Source: Mycolicibacterium rufum (GTDB taxonomy: Bacteria; Actinomycetota; Actinomycetes; Mycobacteriales; Mycobacteriaceae). From it: a stretch of 64,000 bases of DNA. A program made the translations under genes and the position numbers. The stretch covers positions 1,240,001-1,304,000 of the forward strand of contig NZ_CP092427.2 in the NCBI RefSeq assembly GCF_022374875.2. Direction: 5' to 3'. Position 1 is the first letter of the stretch. The number at the start of each line of letters is the position of its first letter. Below are positions 57,983 through 64,000 of the stretch, piece by piece. The notes under the pieces are model-generated. The model saw nothing but the letters and a program-made list of their open reading frames with translations. It searched no databases and had not been told where the DNA came from.

Positions 57983-59344
57983 TCAGCCGGCCGCCGCGAC
58001 GAGGGCGTCCACCGCTGATTCGATCCCCCGTGCGAGCTGATCGACATCGGAGGCGGCGTCGAAGTCCCCGAGGATCCCGAACACCAGTTCGTCGGCGTAA
58101 CTGAGGATCGCGACACCGGTGCGCAGTCGCATCGCGATCGGCGGCACCGGGAGCACCCGGATCACCCGGCGCCCCATGATGGTCATCGGTTCCCGGGGTC
58201 CGGGCACGTTCGTGGCCAGCGTGACGATGCCCCGCTGCGGCAGCCGGGTCAGCGCCCGCACCGCCCACGCCGTCACCGGGAACGGCACCAGATTCGACAT
58301 CGCGACGAAGATGCCTCCCGCTTCACGCTGGCCGCTGCCCTTGGCGCGCGACAACCGGCGGTGCACGGCCTGCAACTGCTCGACCGGATCCTCTTCGTCG
58401 GCGGGCAGGGTGGGCAGCATCAGCGACACCCGGTTGTCGGTGCGGTCCGCCGCGTCGTTCGACCGGATCGACACCGGCACCAGGGTGCGCAGCGAGGTGC
58501 GCTTGGGCGTCTCGCCCCGGCGCTCCAGCGCCGCGCGGTAGCTGCTCGTGATCGCGGCGAGCGCGACGTCGTTGACCGTGACGCCGAAGGCATCGCAGAT
58601 CCGGGCCACGTCGTCGAGTTTCACCGCCGCGGCGCTGAACCGCCGCATGGCCGAGACCGGACCGTTGAGTGACGAGGTCTCGGCCGGCCGCAGGATGCCG
58701 CTGGTGACCTGCAGTGCTCCGCCGACCGCCAGGACCCCGACCCGCGTCGCCGCGGTCGCCGCCCGCCACATGCCGCCCGCCCAGCGCACCGGATTGAGCC
58801 CGAACTCCGGCAACGAGAACGGTGCGGCCGCAGCCTGTTTCGCGGCGCGGATCTCGCTGTCGTAGCCGGGTGCGTCCGCGGTGTCACCGAGCCGGGCGAA
58901 CAGGTGCATCGTGGCGATGCCGTCGGCGATGCAGTGGTGGATTTTGATCAGCACCGCCCACCGGTCGTCGTCGAGGCCCTCGACGACCCAGCACTCCCAC
59001 AGCGGTCGGTCCCGATCGAGGCGGCGCCCCATCACCTCGCCGACGAACCGGTGCAGGGCCGCGTCGTCGCCCGGGCTCGGTAGTGCCGCCCGGTGCACGT
59101 GGTGGGACAGGTCGAACTCGGGGTCGTCCTCCCACTCCGGGGGGCCGAGATCGAGCAGATGGGTGCGCAGCACCTGCCGGAAACGCGGGATGTCGGCGAC
59201 GCGGTCGGCGACTCCCGTCAGAAGCGCGTCGATATCGGGCATCGGGCCCTCGAGGATCGACAGGCCCCCCACGGCCAGGCTGACATGGCGATCGGAATCC
59301 TCGGCTTCCAGAAACCCGGCGTCCAGATTCGTGAGGTGCTCCAC
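57983..59344 (-). CDS. tgs1: Wax ester synthase/triacylglycerol synthase (Tgs1-like)
   Basis: The protein has 453 residues. The catalytic motif HHxxxDG is present as KIHHCIADGIATMH, with LDRDRPLWECWVVEGLDDDR before it and ATNVPGPREPMTIMGRRV near the end. Starting from GTG 59344 the sequence opens VEHLTNLDAGFLEAEDSDRH, which parallels Tgs1 (Rv3130c), the main DosR-induced triacylglycerol synthase. The upstream in-frame start at 59410 would extend into the box region. It esterifies diacylglycerol with acyl-CoA to store lipid in dormancy. Two DosR-box-like sites lie upstream. Confidence 0.9.
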   Translation of the reverse strand: MEHLTNLDAGFLEAEDSDRHVSLAVGGLSILEGPMPDIDALLTGVADRVADIPRFRQVLRTHLLDLGPPEWEDDPEFDLSHHVHRAALPSPGDDAALHRFVGEVMGRRLDRDRPLWECWVVEGLDDDRWAVLIKIHHCIADGIATMHLFARLGDTADAPGYDSEIRAAKQAAAAPFSLPEFGLNPVRWAGGMWRAATAATRVGVLAVGGALQVTSGILRPAETSSLNGPVSAMRRFSAAAVKLDDVARICDAFGVTVNDVALAAITSSYRAALERRGETPKRTSLRTLVPVSIRSNDAADRTDNRVSLMLPTLPADEEDPVEQLQAVHRRLSRAKGSGQREAGGIFVAMSNLVPFPVTAWAVRALTRLPQRGIVTLATNVPGPREPMTIMGRRVIRVLPVPPIAMRLRTGVAILSYADELVFGILGDFDAASDVDQLARGIESAVDALVAAAG

Positions 59345-59377
59345 CCGTTCACTGTCCGGCCGAAACCCCCCGGGGCG

Positions 59378-59397
59378 GAAGGGGCCGATGACCCTTG
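59378..59397. promoter_or_regulatory. DosR-box-like site, proximal to tgs1
   Basis: GAAGGGGCCGATGACCCTTG is a near-palindrome (AAGGG, 8 bases, CCCTT). Read on the minus strand it gives AAGGGTCATCGGCCCCTT, close to the form found before the M. tuberculosis hspX gene. It lies about 35 bp upstream of the tgs1 GTG. Confidence 0.6.
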
Positions 59398-59399
59398 CC

Positions 59400-59419
59400 A
59401 CCGGGACCAACCGCCCTAC
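59400..59419. promoter_or_regulatory. DosR-box-like site, distal to tgs1, overlapping the upstream stop codon
   Basis: ACCGGGACCAACCGCCCTAC fits GGGAC-CNNNC-GCCCT. It spans the stop codon of the preceding kinase gene (59416-59418) and is 2 bp from the proximal box, so the pair may bind DosR cooperatively. Confidence 0.6.
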
Positions 59420-60921
59420 TGCCTCGGCACCTCGCCGCAGCAGAGATGCTGCGCCGCGGTGATCGACTCCTCGAGCGGACGGGTGGTGTCGAGGCGATGA
59501 GCCTGCGGCCAGTCCGCGCCGGCGTCGCCGAGGGCGGCGGCGATCTCCGGCGTCGCGTCCGACGCCGACGGCCCCCGGGCGGCGACCCGCCGCGCCGCCG
59601 CGTCAACCGGCGCTCCGCACACGAATTCGACGATCTCCGAGGCGGTCTCGTGCGCGATCTGGCGAGCGGATCCGCGGTGGGCCGCGTCCCGCCAGGTGCC
59701 GTCGAGGATCACCGGCCACCCCCGGGTGAGCAGGTCACGGGCGCGGCGCAGCACCTCGTCGTACACCACCGCGACCCGTTCGGGCGCGTACAGGCCGGCG
59801 TCGAGCGCGCCCGCCGCGCCGCTGAGCATCCCGGATGCCTGCAACTCCCGGCGGACCTCGTCGGTCGATACGACGCGGGCGCCGATGCGCGGCGCGAGAC
59901 CCTGCGCGACGCTGCTCTTCCCGGTTCCGGGGCCCCCGCCGATCACCACGAGGCGCACCGTGCCGGCCCGCAGGTGGCGCACCGCGATGTCGAGATGGCG
60001 CTGGGCGTCCCTCGCGGCGTCGGCGTGGCCCTGGGTGACCCGGATGCAGTCGACCTTGGCGCGCACCACGGCCCGGTAGGCGACACAGAAGTCGGCCAGC
60101 GGGCGCGGAGCGGGGTCGGCCGCCTCGGCACGGTAGCTCTCGAGAAAGCGGTCGGCCAGGTCGGGCCGGCCGCAGAACTCGAGATCCATCGCGAGGAACG
60201 CGGCGTCGTCGAGGCCGTCGACGAAACGCAACCGGTCGTCGAACTCCAGGCAATCGAGCAGGACGGGACCCTCGGGCATACAGAAGATGTCGTCGGCCAG
60301 CAGATCACCGTGGCCGTCGACGATGCGGCGCTGCGTGATCCGCTCGGCGAACAGCTGATCGCGGCCTTGCAGGAATCGTGTTGCGCGCAGGGCGATCTCG
60401 TCGACCGTCTCGGTGGCGACGACGAAGCCGGCGTGTCGGCGCAGTTCGCCGAGGTTCTCCTCCCAGCGCGCGGCCGTGGTGGCGGCGGTCGCCTGCGCGT
60501 CGATCGCCGGCCCGCGGTCGGCGTTGCGATGAAACCGGGCGAGCAGGGCGGCGATCCCCGCCAGGTCCGCCTCGACCGGCTCGCCGCCACGGACCAGCGT
60601 GGCCAATCGCGCCGCATCCGGGTAGCGCCGCATCACCACGACGGGCTCACGCACGCCGGCCGGGGTCTGGAAGTACCCGATGCCCTCGTAGCCGGCGGGG
60701 GCCAGCCGGCGGTTCAGCTCGAGCTCGCGGCGGCACGCGGCGTCGCGATCGGCCACCGTGGTGAAGTCGCAGAAGTCGGTGCGCACCGCCTTCTTGGCCT
60801 TGTACGCCCGGGCCCCCATCAGCGTCACCACACCGGTGTGGGTCTCGTGCACCTCGGGACACAGACTGCCGGGGTCGGACCACGATTCGGGCACGCCGCG
60901 ATGCCCGGCCGCACGCGTCAT
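59416..60921 (-). CDS. Bifunctional APH-like/P-loop kinase (Rv2004c-like)
   Basis: The protein has 501 residues. Residues about 1-330 resemble aminoglycoside-phosphotransferase-type kinases (VDGHGDLLADDIFC, LLDCLEFDD). The C-terminal part is a zeta-toxin/gluconate-kinase-like P-loop domain (VVIGGGPGTGKSSVAQGL, ARVVSTDEVRRELQ, VILDGTWRDAAHR). M. tuberculosis Rv2004c, a DosR-regulon gene, has the same build. ATG 60921 is given; GTG 60939 is an in-frame alternative. A DosR-box-like site lies upstream. The substrates of either domain are unknown. Confidence 0.85.
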   Translation of the reverse strand: MTRAAGHRGVPESWSDPGSLCPEVHETHTGVVTLMGARAYKAKKAVRTDFCDFTTVADRDAACRRELELNRRLAPAGYEGIGYFQTPAGVREPVVVMRRYPDAARLATLVRGGEPVEADLAGIAALLARFHRNADRGPAIDAQATAATTAARWEENLGELRRHAGFVVATETVDEIALRATRFLQGRDQLFAERITQRRIVDGHGDLLADDIFCMPEGPVLLDCLEFDDRLRFVDGLDDAAFLAMDLEFCGRPDLADRFLESYRAEAADPAPRPLADFCVAYRAVVRAKVDCIRVTQGHADAARDAQRHLDIAVRHLRAGTVRLVVIGGGPGTGKSSVAQGLAPRIGARVVSTDEVRRELQASGMLSGAAGALDAGLYAPERVAVVYDEVLRRARDLLTRGWPVILDGTWRDAAHRGSARQIAHETASEIVEFVCGAPVDAAARRVAARGPSASDATPEIAAALGDAGADWPQAHRLDTTRPLEESITAAQHLCCGEVPRQ

Positions 60922-60976
60922 GGCCTCCACTGTGCCCACGGTTCCGCCGAGGCGTCAGAGCCGTAGGGCCCTGCGC

Positions 60977-60996
60977 CGCAGGACCATGGACCCTGG
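60977..60996. promoter_or_regulatory. DosR-box-like site between the Rv2004c-like gene and the nitroreductase
   Basis: CGCAGGACCATGGACCCTGG contains AGGACCATGGACCCT, an almost perfect palindrome with DosR half-site spacing. It sits in the 127-bp divergent region and could drive both genes. Confidence 0.62.
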
Positions 60997-61048
60997 TCAC
61001 GACACCGGGCGTCGGCGAGGCTGAAGCCAACCCGAAACGGAGGCGCGA

Positions 61049-62029
61049 ATGCGCGACATCGGCGTGGACCCCGAGGTGATCAGCGACGCGGTGTGGCTGG
61101 CATGCCGCGCGCCGTCGCTCTACAACAGCCAGCCGTGGCGATGGGTCGTCGACGCGGCCGGCATCGAACTCTTCGCCGATCCGGACCGCGCGCCAGAACG
61201 CACGGACACCAGCGGTCGGGAGGTGCTGATCGCGTGCGGCGCTGTCCTCGACCACTTCCGGGTGGCCATGGCCGTCGCCGGCTGGATGACCTACGTCGAG
61301 ACCTTCCCGAATCCCAACAACCTCGACCACGTCGCGACGATCGGGTGTGCTCCGATGGACTTCGTCACCGACGGACACCGTCAGCGCGCCGACGCCATCC
61401 TGCGCAGGCGCACCGACCGGTTACCGTTCGCCGCGCCCCCGCGGTGGGACGCCGTGCTCGATCAGTTCGCCGAGGACCAGGGCCGCGACGTCCGCATCGA
61501 CGCGCTGCCGCGCGCGGTGCACGCCCGGTTGGCCGACGCGTCGGCCCTGACGGTGTCGGCGCGCCTCTACGATTCGTCCTACCACGCGGAGCTTCTCGGC
61601 TGGACCGCTGGTGTCGCTGTGGCCGAGGGTATTCCGGCCAGTTCGCTGCTCACCGCCGGCGAGAACGACCGTGTGGACATCGGCCGACGGTTCCCCACCG
61701 TCCAGCACGACGACCGGCGGACCGAGATCGCCGAGGACCGGGCCGAGGTCGTGGTGTTGTCCACCTACGACGACACCTGTCACAGCGTGCTGCGCTGCGG
61801 GGAGGTGCTCTCCGCGGTGCTGCTCGACGCGACGATGGCGGGGCTCGCGACCTGCCCGCTGACCCACATCACCGAGGTGCCCGCGAGCCGGGAGATCCTC
61901 GCGGAGCTGATCGGGAACCGTGGCCGGCCCCAGGTCGTCGTCCGCGTGGGGGTGGCACCCGCCGGCGACGAGCCCGATCCGCCGACACCGCGCCGTCCGC
62001 TGGCCGACGTCCTCGAGTTCGCGGTGTGA
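61049..62029 (+). CDS. Acg-family nitroreductase-fold protein
   Basis: The protein has 326 residues with a nitroreductase-like fold: ACRAPSLYNSQPWRWVVDA at the N-terminus (FMN phosphate region), RRTDRLPFAAPPRWD, and a C-terminal VLLDATMAGLATCPLTHITE and RPQVVVRVGVAP. This fits the mycobacterial Acg/Rv3127/Rv3131 group, which is DosR-controlled and in which Acg is reported to sequester flavin without normal nitroreductase activity (recalled). The ATG at 61049 is preceded by GGAGG. A universal stress gene starts 3 bp after the stop. Confidence 0.87.
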   Translation: MRDIGVDPEVISDAVWLACRAPSLYNSQPWRWVVDAAGIELFADPDRAPERTDTSGREVLIACGAVLDHFRVAMAVAGWMTYVETFPNPNNLDHVATIGCAPMDFVTDGHRQRADAILRRRTDRLPFAAPPRWDAVLDQFAEDQGRDVRIDALPRAVHARLADASALTVSARLYDSSYHAELLGWTAGVAVAEGIPASSLLTAGENDRVDIGRRFPTVQHDDRRTEIAEDRAEVVVLSTYDDTCHSVLRCGEVLSAVLLDATMAGLATCPLTHITEVPASREILAELIGNRGRPQVVVRVGVAPAGDEPDPPTPRRPLADVLEFAV

Positions 62030-62032
62030 CCG

Positions 62033-62878
62033 GTGGCGACACCCGGTGCCGTCGTCGTGGGCATCGACGGCTCGAGTTCGGCCGTCGACGCCGCGGTGTG
62101 GGCGGTCGAGGAAGCGGTGAGCCGCGAGACCGCCCTGCGGCTGGTGCTGGCCCTGGACACCGAGGACGCGGCCCGGCATCTGGCCGCGGCGGAGAGCGCC
62201 GTGCAGGCCGCGTGCGCGCGGGTGGAGGCCACCGAACGGCCCGTCACCGTGGAGGCCGAGATCGTGCGCGACTCTGCGGTACACGCCCTGCGCGCCGCGT
62301 CGCGCGGCGCGCAGATGCTCTGCGTCGGCTCGGTCGGGCTCGCCCACGGCGGCCTGACCCGGATGGGGTCGACCGCGGCGGCGCTGGCAACGACGGTGCA
62401 CTGCCCACTGGCCATCATCCGTTCTCCCGCCACGGATTCAGGGTGGGTCGTCGTCGACGGGGGCGATGATGACGCGGCCGACACGGTGGTGCAGCGAGGG
62501 GTGCAGGAGGCACTGCTGCGACGCTGCGCGCTGCGGGTGGTGACCACGTGGCCGTCCCGCTACACCGACATCCACGACGTCACCGCGGTGGCCGACGGGA
62601 ACCGCCTCGCACGCGGGCGACTCGATCGTCGCCTGAACCACTGGCGCGCCCGCTTTCCCGGGCTCGACATCCAGGCCGTCGCGGTGCCGGGCAGCATCGT
62701 CAACTATCTCGCCCGCCACGTCCGCTCGATCCGGCTCGTCGTGATTCCCCATGAGCGCGCCGACGCCGTCGCCGAGCTGGTCGGCCCGCGGCAGCAGGAC
62801 GCGCCCGGCGACCTCGCCTTCGACGTCCTCGTGTGTGAGCCTCAGCGGGGCACCAACAGCAACGAGCAATCGGGGTAG
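62033..62878 (+). CDS. Universal stress protein, Rv3134c-like
   Basis: The protein has 281 residues with two UspA domains. It opens ATPGAVVVGIDGSSSAVDAA. The first domain holds the ATP motif GSVGLAHGGLTRMGS; the second has lost it. Layout and the following-nitroreductase position resemble Rv3134c, the gene in front of dosR in M. tuberculosis, though no dosR follows here. The start is GTG 62033, 3 bp after the nitroreductase stop, so the two form an operon. The 3' end overlaps the convergent USP by 37 bp. Confidence 0.87.
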   Translation: MATPGAVVVGIDGSSSAVDAAVWAVEEAVSRETALRLVLALDTEDAARHLAAAESAVQAACARVEATERPVTVEAEIVRDSAVHALRAASRGAQMLCVGSVGLAHGGLTRMGSTAAALATTVHCPLAIIRSPATDSGWVVVDGGDDDAADTVVQRGVQEALLRRCALRVVTTWPSRYTDIHDVTAVADGNRLARGRLDRRLNHWRARFPGLDIQAVAVPGSIVNYLARHVRSIRLVVIPHERADAVAELVGPRQQDAPGDLAFDVLVCEPQRGTNSNEQSG

Positions 62879-63594
62879 CCCAGGATCGGGTGACAGGTCG
62901 GCATCGCCAGGGTCGGCAAGGCGTCCGCGTCGGCCGGCCCGACGACGGCAAGCCCGACGTCGTCATGCGCCCCTGTGTCCCTGCCATATTGATGCCCTGA
63001 GCCGGCGGCGACGGTCTCGACGCGCACGTCGGGGAATCGCCGCACCCAGCTGTCGGCCCGCCGGTCGATCTGCCGCACCGCGCGGCCCCGCAGCCGGCCC
63101 TCGTGCATCGCGAGATGCACGACGTCGTCGTTACCGACGTCGTCGGTCAGCACCACCGAGATGACCCCGTCGGTGTGCGCCGTGCCGTCGGATCGGGTGC
63201 GGATGACGGCCACCGGGCACGCCGCGCCGCGGGCCAGCGCGGCGGCCACCGCCCCGATCACCGGTTCGATCATCGCGTGACGCGGCCGGGCCCCGATGCA
63301 CACCATCGCCGCTCGCTGCGACTCCCGGACCAGGACGTCCTCCGGTCGGCCGATGGTCCGGACACATTGCACGCGAACACTTTCAGCGGCAATCATGGCG
63401 ACGTCCTGCGCTTCCGGGAGAACCGCGTCGGCGGTGCCGCCGGGGTCGCGGGGGACGGCGTGCACGATGCGCAGGGGCAGGTCGCGGTCCACCGCTTCGG
63501 CGGCCGCCCAGCGGACGGCGTTGAGGGCGGCGTGCGAGCCGTCGACACCGACGACGACGGCGTGCCCCTGATCGGGCGGCGTGGCGGCTGGCAT
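62842..63594 (-). CDS. Universal stress protein, degenerate nucleotide site
   Basis: The protein has 250 residues with two UspA domains, opening with HAVVVGVDGSHAALNAVRWA. The expected ATP loop reads CIGARPRHAMIEPVIGAVAA, which lacks the second Gly and the Gly-Ser, and the second domain has no such loop, so it probably does not bind ATP. ATG 63594 lies 3 bp after the stop of the upstream membrane-protein gene, suggesting an operon with it. The 3' end overlaps the convergent USP. Confidence 0.85.
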   Translation of the reverse strand: MPAATPPDQGHAVVVGVDGSHAALNAVRWAAAEAVDRDLPLRIVHAVPRDPGGTADAVLPEAQDVAMIAAESVRVQCVRTIGRPEDVLVRESQRAAMVCIGARPRHAMIEPVIGAVAAALARGAACPVAVIRTRSDGTAHTDGVISVVLTDDVGNDDVVHLAMHEGRLRGRAVRQIDRRADSWVRRFPDVRVETVAAGSGHQYGRDTGAHDDVGLAVVGPADADALPTLAMPTCHPILGYPDCSLLLVPR

Positions 63595-63597
63595 CGT

Positions 63598-64000
63598 TCA
63601 GGCGTTGTTGTTGGTCCGGCCGCCGTTGTCGGCCAGACCGCCGAGTTCGCTGTCCCAGTCGGCGTAGCGTCCCCGGTCGAGGCGCATCCGCAGCACGGCC
63701 CACCCGGTGACGGCGAGGCCGACCGCGAGCGACCACACCGACACCGCGGCGATGACGGCCTGCACGGCCGCGTCCCGGTCCGTCGGCGGCGCGGCCCGGC
63801 GGTTGCCGGCCCGATCGACCCAAATCGTCACGTGGTCGCCGGCTTTGAGTTTGGCCGTGCGCATGTCGTCGGTGCGGGTGGCGCCGTTGAACTGCCACTG
63901 GATCGGCGAGAGGTACGGATTGTCGTAGGCCTGCGCCGTCGCCGTGCTGTCACGGGTCACGGTGGCCTCGATCTGCTGCCGCTCGGCGCGCTGGGTGGCG
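63598..64000 (-). CDS. Rv1733c-like membrane protein (5' end outside window)
   Basis: About 134 codons are visible and the frame remains open to base 64000, so the true start is beyond the edge. The seen part has a soluble loop (QWQFNGATRTDDMRTAKLKA, GDHVTIWVDRAGNR) and one transmembrane segment VIAAVSVWSLAVGLAVTGWA near the C-terminus. This fits the C-terminal half of mycobacterial Rv1733c-type proteins, which have two membrane segments and belong to the DosR regulon. The cytoplasmic tail is Gly/Asn-rich. Function unknown. Confidence 0.75.
   Translation of the reverse strand, partial: ATQRAERQQIEATVTRDSTATAQAYDNPYLSPIQWQFNGATRTDDMRTAKLKAGDHVTIWVDRAGNRRAAPPTDRDAAVQAVIAAVSVWSLAVGLAVTGWAVLRMRLDRGRYADWDSELGGLADNGGRTNNNA

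Overview
The window is high-GC actinobacterial DNA with almost no non-coding space. Its gene content points to a fast-growing mycobacterium (Mycolicibacterium type). It carries near-complete relatives of the M. tuberculosis genes aofH, fabG3 (Rv2002), Rv2004c, otsB1 (Rv2006), pfkB/Rv2030c, tgs1, devS/dosS and narGHJI. It also has a hydrogenase-3 (hyh) cluster like that of M. smegmatis and a pip/mor-type cytochrome P450 operon for cyclic amines. Family assignments come from reading motifs and from recalled family knowledge; no database search was run.

Positions 1-9.4 kb: a cyclic secondary-amine (piperidine/morpholine/pyrrolidine-like) catabolic locus. On the minus strand, a GntR regulator (pipR-like) is coupled to a stand-alone cache-domain protein. 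A TTGACA-type promoter follows, then a translationally coupled operon: CYP151-like P450, 3Fe-4S ferredoxin, glutamine-synthetase-like ligase, a solute-binding-fold protein with no signal peptide, two class-I glutamine amidotransferases of the PuuD type, and a PucR regulator cut by the window edge. An amino-acid/amine permease is divergent from pipR.

Positions 9.4-22.3 kb: ordinary mycobacterial metabolism. It holds an F420-type luciferase-like oxidoreductase, a flavin amine oxidase (aofH), an alpha/beta hydrolase, a quinone oxidoreductase, a large ATP-binding LuxR regulator, two short-chain dehydrogenases (one fabG3), two small membrane/secreted proteins, and a Baeyer-Villiger-type monooxygenase with a zinc alcohol dehydrogenase. 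A perfect 14-bp palindrome precedes the monooxygenase.

Positions 22.3-64 kb: a dense hypoxia/dormancy (DosR-regulon) island of about 42 kb. On the minus strand, an Rv2030c-like fusion, pfkB, narK, narGHJI and the heme sensor kinase dosS read as one run. Next comes a group 3b [NiFe]-hydrogenase operon (hyhBGSL plus maturation protease), followed by a full arginine deiminase operon (arcDABC). otsB1 (HAD, trehalose-phosphatase and GH65 modules) is divergent from ppsA, an MgtA-like ATPase and a hemerythrin-tailed P1B-5 ATPase. The right end has four universal stress proteins, tgs1, an Rv2004c-like kinase, an Acg-type nitroreductase and an Rv1733c-like membrane protein cut by the edge. Ten sequences resembling the DosR box TTSGGGACTWWAGTCCCSAA lie in front of these units.

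Together the island would supply a hypoxic cell with nitrate respiration, fermentative H2 cycling, ATP from arginine, glycolytic/PEP switching, trehalose and triacylglycerol metabolism, cation transport and stress proteins. The regulator gene dosR and hspX are not in the window. No tRNA, rRNA, CRISPR array, insertion sequence or phage gene was seen, and no stretch over 300 bases lacks a gene.
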